A stretch of DNA of 64,000 nucleotides from Novosphingobium indicum (GTDB lineage: Bacteria; Pseudomonadota; Alphaproteobacteria; Sphingomonadales; Sphingomonadaceae), in assembly GCF_014645195.1 (NCBI RefSeq), contig NZ_BMLK01000005.1, positions 124,001-188,000 on the forward strand. Direction: 5' to 3'. Below are positions 45,440 to 53,610 of this stretch, piece after piece. Numbering within the stretch: the first letter of the stretch is position 1; each line of letters begins with the position of its first letter. Below the pieces are notes generated by a model, which was given only the letters and a program-made list of their open reading frames with translations, had not been told where the DNA came from and did no database searches. The position numbers and the translations under genes were made by a program.

Positions 45440-47194
45440 GTGCGCATCCTGCTGCTCTGTCACAGCTTCAACAGCCTCTCCCAGCGGCTCTATGTCGAGC
45501 TGACCGAGCGCGGGCACGAGGTCTCGGTCGAGTTCGACATTAACGACACGGTCACACGCGAGGCGGTGACGCTGTTCGATCCCGACCTCGTGCTCGCCCC
45601 TTTCCTCAAGCGCGCGATCCCCGAAGATGTCTGGCAGAGCCGCCGCTGCCTCATCGTTCATCCGGGCATCGTCGGCGACCGCGGTCCGTCGGCGCTCGAT
45701 TGGGCCATGCTTGAGGGCGAGACCGAATGGGGCGTCACCGTGCTTGAAGCCGAGGCCGAGATGGACGCCGGCCCGGTTTGGGCGTCGGTCAGCTTCCCGA
45801 TGCGGAAGTCGACGAAATCGAGCATTTACCGCCGTGAGCTGGCCGACGCCGCTGTGACCGCTGTTTTCGAGGCGTTGGAACGAATCGAATCCCGTGTGTT
45901 GACACCGAGCCGGCCTGACCCTGCCGATCCGGCGGTGTGCGGCCGAGCCCGCCAGCAATGCCGCCAGAGCGACCGGGCAATCGATTGGACGAGCGATACG
46001 ACTGATGCGGTGCTTCGCAAGATCCGCAGCGCCGATGGCTCACCTGGCGTGCGCGACGTGCTGTTCGGCCGCGCTATCCGCCTCTACGACGCCCATGGCG
46101 CGATCAGCCTTTCCGGACCGCCCGGCACCGTCATCGCCCGTTGTGATGGCGCGCTCGCCCGTGCCACGCGCGATGGCGCGGTGTGGGTCGGCCATGTGCG
46201 CGAGGAGCGCGACCAGGCGCTGAAACTGCCTGCAACCCATGTCTTTGCGGCGGAGAGTGCGGCACTGCCGGAAGTGCCCGGCTATGCGCCGATCCGTTAC
46301 AAGGAAGAGGACTCCATCGGCTTTCTCCACTTCGCGTTCTACAACGGCGCCATGAGCACCGCGCAGTGCGAGGAGTTGCGCAAGGCCTACAGGCAAGCGC
46401 TCGCACGCCCCACCAGTGTGCTGGTGCTCATGGGCGGTCCCGACTACTGGTCCAACGGCATCCATCTCGGCCTGATCGAGGCCGCGGACAGCCCGGCCGA
46501 TGAGTCCTGGCGCAACATCAATGCCATGGACGATCTCGCCCGCGACATCATTACGACAGCCGACCGCCTTGTCGTTTCCGCGCTCCGCGGAAACGCCGGC
46601 GCCGGCGGCGTGTTCTTGGCGCTCGCCGCCGATGAGGTGTGGGCCCGCGAGGGTATAGTGCTCAATCCGCACTACAAGGACATGGCCAATCTCTATGGTT
46701 CGGAATACTGGACCTATCTGCTGCCACGCCGTGCCGGGGCGGAAAATGCCTGGCGGGTGACACAGGCCCGCCTGCCGGTCGGTGTCGACGCAGCATGCCG
46801 CCTCGGCCTTGTCGACCACGCCCTGCCCGCCTCTTCTGCGCAGGATCCGACAGCGATTGCCCAGCTCGCTCGAACGCTTGCGATGGACTCGCATTTCCAA
46901 GCGCGTCTTGCCGAGAAACGACGACGCCGCGATGCGGATGAGTCCAATAAGCCCCTTGCGGCTTATCGCGCCGAGGAACTCGCCCGTATGCAGCTCAATT
47001 TCTATGGTTTTGACCCAAGCTATCATGTGGCCCGCTACAATTTCATTCACAAGATTCCGAAGTCGCGCACACCGCTGACGCTCGCCCGGCACCGGTCGCA
47101 GAGACAACGATGCCTCGCTCGTGAAATGCGGCACGACGACGCGTGGCATGATCCAGGAAGCCAACACGCCAGAAAGCAACAACACGATGATTGA
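45440..47194 (+). CDS. hypX: HypX/HoxX, CO-ligand synthesis protein
   Basis: 584 residues from GTG 45440, chosen for GAGG seven bases upstream; TTG 45425 is the other option. The N-terminal half is formyl-tetrahydrofolate-transferase-like (VRILLLCHSFNSLSQRL; HPGIVGDRGPSALDWAM). The C-terminal half is enoyl-CoA-hydratase-like (GGPDYWSNGIHLGLIEA; RGNAGAGGVFLALAADEVW; PHYKDMANLYGSEYW). Known HypX proteins turn the formyl group of formyl-THF into the CO ligand of the NiFe site, a route associated with making hydrogenase when oxygen is present. The last 35 residues are a basic, low-complexity tail. Last gene of the operon. Confidence 0.9.
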   Translation: MRILLLCHSFNSLSQRLYVELTERGHEVSVEFDINDTVTREAVTLFDPDLVLAPFLKRAIPEDVWQSRRCLIVHPGIVGDRGPSALDWAMLEGETEWGVTVLEAEAEMDAGPVWASVSFPMRKSTKSSIYRRELADAAVTAVFEALERIESRVLTPSRPDPADPAVCGRARQQCRQSDRAIDWTSDTTDAVLRKIRSADGSPGVRDVLFGRAIRLYDAHGAISLSGPPGTVIARCDGALARATRDGAVWVGHVREERDQALKLPATHVFAAESAALPEVPGYAPIRYKEEDSIGFLHFAFYNGAMSTAQCEELRKAYRQALARPTSVLVLMGGPDYWSNGIHLGLIEAADSPADESWRNINAMDDLARDIITTADRLVVSALRGNAGAGGVFLALAADEVWAREGIVLNPHYKDMANLYGSEYWTYLLPRRAGAENAWRVTQARLPVGVDAACRLGLVDHALPASSAQDPTAIAQLARTLAMDSHFQARLAEKRRRRDADESNKPLAAYRAEELARMQLNFYGFDPSYHVARYNFIHKIPKSRTPLTLARHRSQRQRCLAREMRHDDAWHDPGSQHARKQQHDD

Positions 47195-47292
47195 ACGTGG
47201 ATGGCCCTAACTGCTCAAGAGGCCGTCTGTCTGGTTTGAAATGGAATCTGATCTCAAAGCCGCGATTGCCGCCGCCTTGACCGGCGTCAATG

Positions 47293-47721
47293 CTATGACT
47301 TCGCGATGAGCAAGTTGCCTGGAAGGTGTCTGAGCAAGTCGCCGCCAACCGATCCGTCAAACCAACGCTCGATCATGCCCTTCTCTGAATGGCCCAGAAC
47401 AACAAGGTCAGCATGTATTTCATGGGCATAGGCAATAATCTCACGCCCGGGATCGCCTTGCCGTATGAGGGTGATGGCCTTCATCCCCTGCCTGCCGGAT
47501 TCCAAGGCTGCCATGTCCAGGGCTTGTTCGAGCTCTTCACGCTCCATCCCCCAGACATCGATTTCTCCATATGCCTCGGCAAGCCCGCTACTTCCCGTTG
47601 TCGCGATTATTCCCAGCAGATGCAATTCCGACTTACAGAGACTTGCGAGATCGGACCCGTGTCTTAAGGCAGTCCGACTGAACTTCAATCCATCATAAGC
47701 CACCAGAATTTTCTGGTACAT
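47293..47721 (-). CDS. Universal stress protein, single domain
   Basis: 142 residues; GGAGAG lies 5-10 bases before the ATG. UspA fold: KILVAYDGLKFSRTALRHG at the start and the ATP-loop GHSEKGMIERWFDGSVGGDLL near 112-132. It faces the hydrogenase operon end to end. A half-site AATCAA-like element near 47930 is too poor to call a box. Soluble stress protein, target unknown. Confidence 0.9.
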   Translation of the reverse strand: MYQKILVAYDGLKFSRTALRHGSDLASLCKSELHLLGIIATTGSSGLAEAYGEIDVWGMEREELEQALDMAALESGRQGMKAITLIRQGDPGREIIAYAHEIHADLVVLGHSEKGMIERWFDGSVGGDLLRHLPGNLLIAKS

Positions 47722-48209
47722 TGGAACTCTCCAGCGGTGAAACGGGCGGTATCAGGTGATGCCCATTGGTCGAAGCCCCCGGCGATGCCTCTCTGCCCGA
47801 GCATGAAGCTGCGCTTTGGCCGCACCATACGGGCGAACGCGTAATCAAAGCGCAAAGGCGCATCGAAGACGCCACGCTGGCGCTCGTCGTTGCGGTTGCT
47901 ATTTCGGATCACACCGCCCTTGATTAAGATCCGAGTCTCGCACCCCCCTCGATCATGACACCCTTAATTCCGAGATTGGGCACGATCATGGCGGTTTGCA
48001 AACAAGTTACGCTGCTTCCCGCTCGGGCAGAATGGGCACCGCCGTGGTGACTGCCCATTGTCGATCAACGGGTCACGTGGGCCCGGCAGGCTACCAAGGC
48101 GCTCGCCGGGCGCATCAATCGCTTCCCCGATCGCGCGAGAACTCCGCTTGCGCCCCCACCGAGGGCGCCAGCCGGGTACGAGTTTCGGTCGAGGTCATGC
48201 CACTTCGCG
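47722..48209. other. Intergenic region, no gene recognised
   Basis: About 490 bases upstream of usp. Frames on both strands (plus 47996-48259, minus 47685-47912) have no domain. The pair GATCATG at 47953 and 47982 is a short repeat of unknown meaning. Confidence 0.45.
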
Positions 48210-48908
48210 TCATCCGGGCGCCTTGCTGGGGCAAGTCCGCACATGAACAGTCGTGGTAGCGTCCCTCCTATCTGATTTGTCAATTAGTTCCGGCTCGGCA
48301 AGTGCCCTCTCAAGTACCACCAGGTCACTCAGTTGTGCGTTACGGACCCTTCGGACAGCATTGACCGTCTCCCGGGGAATAGCGGGCTCCTTCAGAAGAA
48401 CCTCGGACATTGCGATCGCTCCACGATGATGTGCGATCATCTTTCGCAACCAGATTTCCGAAGCATTGGCACCATTCACGCTCATTGTCGCATCGTGCAT
48501 TGCTTGAATTGGCTTTAGAAATATGAAGGCACTTTCCACGTCAAGGGGGCCTTCGCGCTCCAGCGCCCGGAGGACGCCGACAGCATCCTCTTGAACTCTC
48601 ATGGTCTCTCTGGCCAGATCAGCAATGCATAAAGAAGGATTCTCCCTAAGAACAATGCGCGACAGCGCAGCACCTCCCTCATGATGCGCGATCATCATCC
48701 TTACCCAATTGTCCCCTGAACTGGTCCCGATAGCCGCTCTCATATTGTCATACATTTCGGTCTCAGCATAAAAGAACGGGCCAAGGTCATGAGAGATGGT
48801 CTCTGCTTCGTCGGTACCGGTTGAGGTCGCACTGCCTCGCCGCTCATGCTGGCTACATGAGATCAGAAACACTAAGGTGAAGATTGCGGCCACGAAATGA
48901 AGGCGCAT
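48210..48908 (-). CDS. DUF305 lipoprotein
   Basis: 232 residues from the ATG at 48908; an upstream in-frame start at 48932 would place eight residues before the signal. Signal sequence MRLHFVAAIFTLVFLISCSQ ends in a lipobox (LISC), so it should be anchored in a membrane facing the periplasm. Two DUF305 units follow, each with an HH motif: VRMMIAHHEGGAALSRIVL near 83 and LRKMIAHHRGAIAMSEVLL near 157. DUF305 proteins resemble ferritin-like helical bundles and are common near metal-resistance genes; the function is unproven. Confidence 0.88.
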   Translation of the reverse strand: MRLHFVAAIFTLVFLISCSQHERRGSATSTGTDEAETISHDLGPFFYAETEMYDNMRAAIGTSSGDNWVRMMIAHHEGGAALSRIVLRENPSLCIADLARETMRVQEDAVGVLRALEREGPLDVESAFIFLKPIQAMHDATMSVNGANASEIWLRKMIAHHRGAIAMSEVLLKEPAIPRETVNAVRRVRNAQLSDLVVLERALAEPELIDKSDRRDATTTVHVRTCPSKAPG

Positions 48909-49276
48909 AGGATTTCTCACGAAATGCGGCACGGAATTTCGCCATGCTATCAGCCTTGCTACTGCCGGTCACTGCCGCGCGAATATCCACAACCGCTCGC
49001 ATCCGTACATCAAACTTTTGGACACCTTGGCGCCAGCCAGACGATTGCAAGACGTCCACTTGCCAGCAATTCCACGGCCAATGCTCTTGCGAGATTGAAC
49101 CTCCAGCAGCACAGACGATATCTGTCGGCATAGGATCGAAGAAAATTAACCCCTGCTCCGCACTGCAGGGGCCGACCGCCGGCGACCCAAAAACGCCGCC
49201 GAAATCGCATCGCCCGGGACACGGCCCGGTCTCGTCAGAACAGCCACTTATCGAGGCTCGGCTTACAACCCCATCC
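48909..49276. other. Junction between the metabolic island and the plasmid backbone
   Basis: About 370 bases without a recognised gene. No direct repeat suitable as an attachment site was seen, although that needs comparison with a related plasmid. Confidence 0.4.
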
Positions 49277-50491
49277 TCAGTTCATGCGCTTCAGCAATCG
49301 CCCCGCCGCACCCTGTTCGGCGGCGAGGTTGCGGTTGTAGAGCAATGGCATCCTCGGGCTTTTCCAGCGCAGCGCGTCCATGATCCCGGCGAGGTCTTCG
49401 CCGGCCGCGAAGTAGTCCTGGTTGACCCCCACACGCGTCGAGTGCGCGCTGACCTCATGTACCTGCTTTTCGAACGTCGTCGCATCCAAATCGGCGAACG
49501 CGCCAGCCTCGAATGCCCGGCGCAACATGGCGCGCAGCAGCGGCGTGACCGATCCCGGATGGAGCGCGCCCTCCCCCACATTGTATTCGACTCGCGCGCC
49601 CATTGCGGCTTTCGCTGCAAACCGTTCGGGCTCCCAGCGTGCGTTCCATCCCCGGTTCGCACAATTGCCGGCCTTGCACGCCGGCTTGGCCGCATAGCGC
49701 CGCACGATCACCCGCCGGAACACCGGCCCCTCGCCCATCCCGGCAGCCTGGAGCCAGTCTGCAAGAGCACGTACGGTCCGTGGAGACAGATAGGCAGTGG
49801 CCCCCTCGCCTTCCTGGTCGCCCTTCGAGCGGAGAACCCTGAGCAGCCGTGCATCAACATCGATTGCCTCGCCTACGTCATCTACTCGCACCGCGACAAG
49901 TTCGCTGGCGCGCAGGCCCGTGTCATAGGCGAGGCTGAGCAACGCTTTGTCGCGCAGGTCGGTGAGACTCTCCCCGAGCGATGCTAGCACTGCCTTGACG
50001 TTGAGCCCGCGTGGGCTGTCCGCGAGCGGATCCTTGACCGCCCCCCGAAACCGCAGTGGGCGCGCCTGCTTCTGGGTTATCCCATTCTCGCGACGGTGCG
50101 CAGCGAGCGTGAGCCGCACCAGTTCGTCAGCAGTAGGATCGGCAAGGCCGCAGAGGCGATGCAGCCTTGCGACCGAGGCCTTGTAGCGCGACAGCGAAGC
50201 AGGCGCCGCCCCCTCGCCTGCCCGGACCGTAAGCCAATCGGCGATGGCTTGGGGCGTGGCGGGAACGGCCTTCTCTCCCCTGCCCCGGCACCAGAGATCG
50301 AAGGCCATCACATCCGACCGAAACGCGCGCAAGGTGTTGGGCGCGGCAGCACGGGCATAGGTGGCCAGCAGGTCCGGGCTGGGGCCTGTGCCCGGCTGGC
50401 GCGCCACAAGCGCCAGTTCGCGCGAGAGCGCCAGCGCTTCGCCCGTTTGCTTGTCATCGTCATCAAGGGCGGTTTCTGGGGCCATCGCCAA
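49277..50491 (-). CDS. Tyrosine recombinase / integrase
   Basis: 404 residues. N-terminal SAM-like core-binding part (PNTLRAFRSDVMAFDLWCRG near 51; ASLSRYKASVARLH). The catalytic part has the first arginine in AYDTGLRASELVAVRVDD near 193, the H-x-x-R box in SAHSTRVGVNQDY near 347 and the tyrosine in PLLYNRNLAAE near 381. Such enzymes serve in resolving plasmid dimers or in integration. The protein is typical of recombinases found beside rep genes on alphaproteobacterial plasmids. It is divergent from the gene at 50609, with two inverted repeats between them. Confidence 0.88.
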   Translation of the reverse strand: MAMAPETALDDDDKQTGEALALSRELALVARQPGTGPSPDLLATYARAAAPNTLRAFRSDVMAFDLWCRGRGEKAVPATPQAIADWLTVRAGEGAAPASLSRYKASVARLHRLCGLADPTADELVRLTLAAHRRENGITQKQARPLRFRGAVKDPLADSPRGLNVKAVLASLGESLTDLRDKALLSLAYDTGLRASELVAVRVDDVGEAIDVDARLLRVLRSKGDQEGEGATAYLSPRTVRALADWLQAAGMGEGPVFRRVIVRRYAAKPACKAGNCANRGWNARWEPERFAAKAAMGARVEYNVGEGALHPGSVTPLLRAMLRRAFEAGAFADLDATTFEKQVHEVSAHSTRVGVNQDYFAAGEDLAGIMDALRWKSPRMPLLYNRNLAAEQGAAGRLLKRMN

Positions 50492-50522
50492 GCGATTCTG
50501 CCGTCTTTCTTATAGATAAGCA

Positions 50523-50550
50523 ACATGTGATAAGTGCAATTATCCCATGT
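50523..50550. promoter_or_regulatory. Inverted repeat in the recombinase/unknown divergent region
   Basis: ACATGTGATAA-gtgcaa-TTATCCCATGT: 11-base arms with one mismatch. It lies 32 bases upstream of the recombinase start and may be an operator or a recombinase core site (arms around a 6-base spacer are the layout of XerC/D-type sites). Confidence 0.5.
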
Positions 50551-50575
50551 GAGGGTGTAGGGCGTCCAGGCACTT

Positions 50576-50601
50576 GTGTAGTGTTAGGCATTTCACTACA
50601 C
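50576..50601. promoter_or_regulatory. Inverted repeat overlapping the start of the gene at 50609
   Basis: GTGTAGTG-ttaggcattt-CACTACAC: perfect 8-base arms, ending eight bases before the ATG at 50609. Position suggests an operator or an RNA hairpin that controls that gene; no Shine-Dalgarno is otherwise visible. Confidence 0.55.
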
Positions 50602-50608
50602 ATTTGGC

Positions 50609-51766
50609 ATGGAGCCGCTGACCGCATTTGCCTTTGATGACGACGCTTCGGCTGAGGAGGCGGCGCTCGCTGAGGCGACTTGCGCCCTGGCGCTGGGGCG
50701 GCTCGACGGGCTCGTCGCAGGCCTTTCCGGCGACGAAAAGACGTTGTTTTGCATGCACTTGCTGCGCCGGGCGCTGATTGCCGCGCTGCTGCAATCGGGA
50801 TTCACCGACGCCGAAATGCGCTTCGAGCACTGGTTCGCGGGGCTCAGCCGCGCCCCGCAGGAGACCCCCCTCACCCCCTGCCCCGCGCATGCCATCGTCC
50901 GCGCGCTGCTTGCTGAACTCGGCCATCACACCTGGGAACCGCTCAGCGAGGCAAGCCAGACGATATCTCCCGCTGCCCGGTTCACGTCCGATGGCAGAGA
51001 TAACGACGCTGCAGGGCTTCCCGCTGAGGCGCTTGAGGCCGGACACGCGTTGATCGGCGAATGTCCCCTCCCGTCCGACGCATGCCTGCCGTTCGCGGCG
51101 CTCGAACAGCTCAATCGGCGCCTTCGGCAATCCGCGCTGTTCGCGCCCGTTGAGCGTGGTGCTGCCGTGCTGCCGCTGCTGGACCGTGACGTCGCGATCG
51201 AGCGTGCGGGTATCCGCACTCCGCTCTGGGCATTGGATGCGCTTCTGGGCCGTCTGTTGGCGTCCTGTTGCACCTGGCGGGTCCCCCTCCCCTGCCCCGG
51301 TGCGGTGACCGCGGAAGCGCTTGGGCCGCAGCTTGGCTCCTGCTCGCGGCGGATCGCGATGGCCGAGAGGCTGGCAGCAAGTGTTCAGGGGCTGATTGAG
51401 GTTGCCGAGACTGCCCGCAGGCAGGCGATGCGCATGCACGACAGTCTTGGCCATCTGCGTTCGTCGGCGCGCGCTCCGCAGGTATGGATGTTGCTTGCGG
51501 GATTTGCTCCGCTGGGGCTCGAGCAGATGGGTGTGGCATTCGGGATTACGCGGCGAGGTACCTATGCCGTTCGCGATGCGCTGGTCGATGCGGGGATGGC
51601 CCGGGTCGAGACGGTCAAGGGTAAGGTCTTGCTGGAAGCCACTGGTGAACATGAGAAAGCTAGCCAGATGAGCAGCGAGCGGTCGGGCGCCCTGCCCTCC
51701 CCTCTGCTTGCCGAGTTCGATGCGGCAATGGATGAGATCGACCGTTTGCTCGATCGCACGCGGTAG
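50609..51766 (+). CDS. Plasmid protein of unknown function with possible C-terminal HTH
   Basis: 385 residues, not recognised. The C-terminal third (RMHDSLGHLRSSARAPQVWM, then GLEQMGVAFGITRRGTYAVRDALVDAG) reads like a helix-turn-helix, with a helical acidic tail (LAEFDAAMDEIDRLLDRTR). It begins with an acidic segment (FAFDDDASAEEAALAEA). It is divergent from the recombinase and lies next to the iterons, so a role in replication control, copy number or recombination is plausible. Its start codon is nearly covered by an inverted repeat, suggesting autoregulation. Confidence 0.6.
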   Translation: MEPLTAFAFDDDASAEEAALAEATCALALGRLDGLVAGLSGDEKTLFCMHLLRRALIAALLQSGFTDAEMRFEHWFAGLSRAPQETPLTPCPAHAIVRALLAELGHHTWEPLSEASQTISPAARFTSDGRDNDAAGLPAEALEAGHALIGECPLPSDACLPFAALEQLNRRLRQSALFAPVERGAAVLPLLDRDVAIERAGIRTPLWALDALLGRLLASCCTWRVPLPCPGAVTAEALGPQLGSCSRRIAMAERLAASVQGLIEVAETARRQAMRMHDSLGHLRSSARAPQVWMLLAGFAPLGLEQMGVAFGITRRGTYAVRDALVDAGMARVETVKGKVLLEATGEHEKASQMSSERSGALPSPLLAEFDAAMDEIDRLLDRTR

Positions 51767-51940
51767 GCAGTTTGCGTGGTTTGTTAGTATGTCCTGGCCG
51801 CTCCCGCCTTTCCACTGATCAAATCAATGAAATTGAACTTCTCTGATGGGTTAGAGGGGTTAAATCTTACTGTTAGAAAGTTAGATGGCGCGGAATTGGC
51901 GCGTTTGCCCCAGAAATCCGCGAGTCGGTCGCATCGAACC

Positions 51941-52054
51941 GTTCCTGTTGTATCGACAATCCGTTCCCGTTGTGTCGGGAGTGCTGTTCCCGATGTGTCG
52001 GTGGTTGGTTCCCGGAGTGTCGTTGATAGACTGCTTTGTGTTCCTGAAGTGTCG
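51941..52054 (+). repeat. Iteron array, five copies of GTTCCnGnnGTGTCG
   Basis: Copies begin at 51941, 51963, 51986, 52008 and 52040. The shared core is GTTCC-[CT]-G-nn-GT[GA]TCG; spacing is 22, 23, 22 and 32 bases, about two and three helix turns. The last copy (GTTCCTGAAGTGTCGAAAGG) recurs exactly at 62352. Confidence 0.8.
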
Positions 52055-52186
52055 AAAGGCTACGCAATGCCGCAGGCTTGCACGATTTTTTGAATCAGTT
52101 TTGCCGGAGGTCGTCACAAAGTGATTCAATTGGGTGCGTGGGAGCTGAATGGTCTACTCCGGGTTTAGCGCCAGGTTCTCTCGACA

Positions 52187-52201
52187 CGACACTTCGGGAA
52201 C
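52187..52201 (-). repeat. Iteron in inverted orientation
   Basis: On the minus strand it reads GTTCCCGAAGTGTCG, the same core as the array, 132 bases further on and facing it. Inverted extra iterons are used in many plasmids for control or pairing of origins. Confidence 0.65.
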
Positions 52202-52286
52202 GCAGACTGGCGATGACCTGAAATTTGACCGGTTTGCTGGGGCAATCGACACTGCTGCGTTGGCTCCGCTCGGCGGCCCGAGTGCC

Positions 52287-53549
52287 TCAGCCGCGCAATT
52301 CGTGCCGGTGCTTTTCGTGATGTCGCTTCACCCAACCTATGAAGGCTTTTTGCCAATTGACCGGGCTTCGCTCGGCTGAAGCGTTCACCCAGGCTTCGAA
52401 CTCGGCATGCAGATTATAGAGGTCCCAGCCCGGGCATTCGCGGCGGAGGAGCTCAATCGTATCATCCGTCATGAAGCCGCGTGTGGCGGCGTCGGAGAGC
52501 CCGGCGACGGTGCTTTTGATCAACGAGCGAGCGTCGACCAGAACCTCTACCTCATCTCTTGGAGGCTTCACCGGCTCGGGAGGTTTCCTTGAGGAAACTT
52601 TCTCGGCCTGTTCGGTTGTCGCGCCCTCCCCTGCCATTGCATTGCCTGCGAGCTGTTCGAACGCGGATCGACCCTCGGCGATGTCTTCGGCAGATACCGT
52701 CAACCCTTCACCTTTCGCGTCGTTACGGAGCATCCGGAGGAGTGGTTCTCCTCTTGCGGACTGTTCGACGACCAATTCGTAGCCTGGCAAGGCGTTCTTC
52801 TCGGCAAGCTTCAGCAGCTCAAACTTGAACCGACGGTAGGCCCCTTCCGCGCCGCTCTTTTCGAACAGTACCGGCATGGAGATGGCAAAGCCTCCCTCCC
52901 CTGCCCCGCCGGCATGTTTGCGCGCTACCTTGTAAAGCCAGCGCTCACGCCCGCCACTGATGCTGAAATAGGCACGGTCGATGGCAAGCACGCCGCCCTT
53001 CATGAGCACTCCTTCATAGAACCAGTTCGAGAGCTCAAGCGTCATGCCTTTGGAACGTTCGGTGCGTTCGTCGACTAGCTGCGTCCAGCCATCGAGCCAG
53101 CTGAACGTTGCCTCGCGACGATTCTCAGCGCGGATGTTGGTCTTGATCGTTGTGGATACGAGCCTGTCGAGAGCCTGGCCAAGCAGCTCATATGCTCGCC
53201 CAGTCGTTGGCCGCCCGATAGCCCGGAGCAAATCATAAGGCATGATATGGAGCTTACGAGGTATATCGTTCTGCCCTCGCCTTGCCATGTCGGCCAGCAT
53301 GCTTGCGCAATAGATCAGGATGTCCGCATCCCAGATCGTGGCCATGCCATAATCAGGATTGGCGCTGACATGGACCCACAGCTTCCCATCCGGGCTGTTA
53401 TAGTCAATTGGCTTGATGCGCTTCGACTTTGCCAGGCTGAAGAACGGACGCTCCATCATCTCCCGCTGATCGCGGAAGTTGAGATCGGCGATATACGGCA
53501 GAAACAAATCGAACTGCTCGCCCACGGCTTGCTTGCGGGCGCGACTCAC
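52287..53549 (-). CDS. repA: Plasmid replication initiator RepA
   Basis: 420 residues from GTG 53549. The N-terminal half is the RepA-type initiator: MERPFFSLAKSKRIKPIDYN near 32, GKLWVHVSANPDYGMATIWDADILIY near 55, PYDLLRAIGRPTTGRAYELL near 103 and EATFSWLDGWTQLVDERT. It should bind the iterons and open the origin. A C-terminal part of about 130 residues (AEDIAEGRSAF onward, ending HHEKHRHELRG) is less conserved. The ribosome site GAGGAAAC is inside a perfect palindrome (53555-53570), so initiation may be blocked when the site is bound or folded. Confidence 0.88.
   Translation of the reverse strand: MSRARKQAVGEQFDLFLPYIADLNFRDQREMMERPFFSLAKSKRIKPIDYNSPDGKLWVHVSANPDYGMATIWDADILIYCASMLADMARRGQNDIPRKLHIMPYDLLRAIGRPTTGRAYELLGQALDRLVSTTIKTNIRAENRREATFSWLDGWTQLVDERTERSKGMTLELSNWFYEGVLMKGGVLAIDRAYFSISGGRERWLYKVARKHAGGAGEGGFAISMPVLFEKSGAEGAYRRFKFELLKLAEKNALPGYELVVEQSARGEPLLRMLRNDAKGEGLTVSAEDIAEGRSAFEQLAGNAMAGEGATTEQAEKVSSRKPPEPVKPPRDEVEVLVDARSLIKSTVAGLSDAATRGFMTDDTIELLRRECPGWDLYNLHAEFEAWVNASAERSPVNWQKAFIGWVKRHHEKHRHELRG
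52583..52598. promoter_or_regulatory. parS-like palindrome inside repA, copy 2
   Basis: GTTTCCTTGAGGAAAC, one base off a perfect palindrome, followed by TT as in the copy at 53555. It lies in the 3' third of repA. The arms GTTTC/GAAAC are those of the classic ParB site parS. Confidence 0.5.
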
Positions 53550-53554
53550 GAGAC

Positions 53555-53570
53555 GTTTCCTCGAGGAAAC
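53555..53570. promoter_or_regulatory. parS-like palindrome between repA and parB, copy 1
   Basis: GTTTCCTCGAGGAAAC, a perfect 16-base palindrome, six bases upstream of the repA GTG and 41 bases past the parB stop. It is either the partition site of this plasmid, an operator for RepA, or both. Confidence 0.55.
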
Positions 53571-53610
53571 TTCCGGGCACTTGCGCCGACCAAAGCAGAC
53601 GCGCCGTCCA

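Larger units (their letters stand above)
51767..52286. other. Probable replication origin region (oriV)
   Basis: About 520 bases between convergent genes. It holds five direct iterons (51941-52054), one inverted iteron (52187-52201), a T/A-rich stretch with repeated GTTAGA/GGTTAAA motifs at about 51845-51890, and the pair TTGAATCA (near 52090) and TGATTCAA (near 52122). This combination is typical of theta-replicating, Rep-dependent origins. The rep gene ends at its right border. Confidence 0.65.

Noticed and set aside
47929..47942. TTGATTAAGATCCG as a ninth FNR-like box before usp
   Set aside because: Only one half-site fits and it lies more than 200 bases from the usp start.
51941..52054. 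Repeated units taken as a CRISPR array
   Set aside because: Units are about 15 conserved bases at 22-23 base spacing with no spacers; they fit iterons beside a rep gene.
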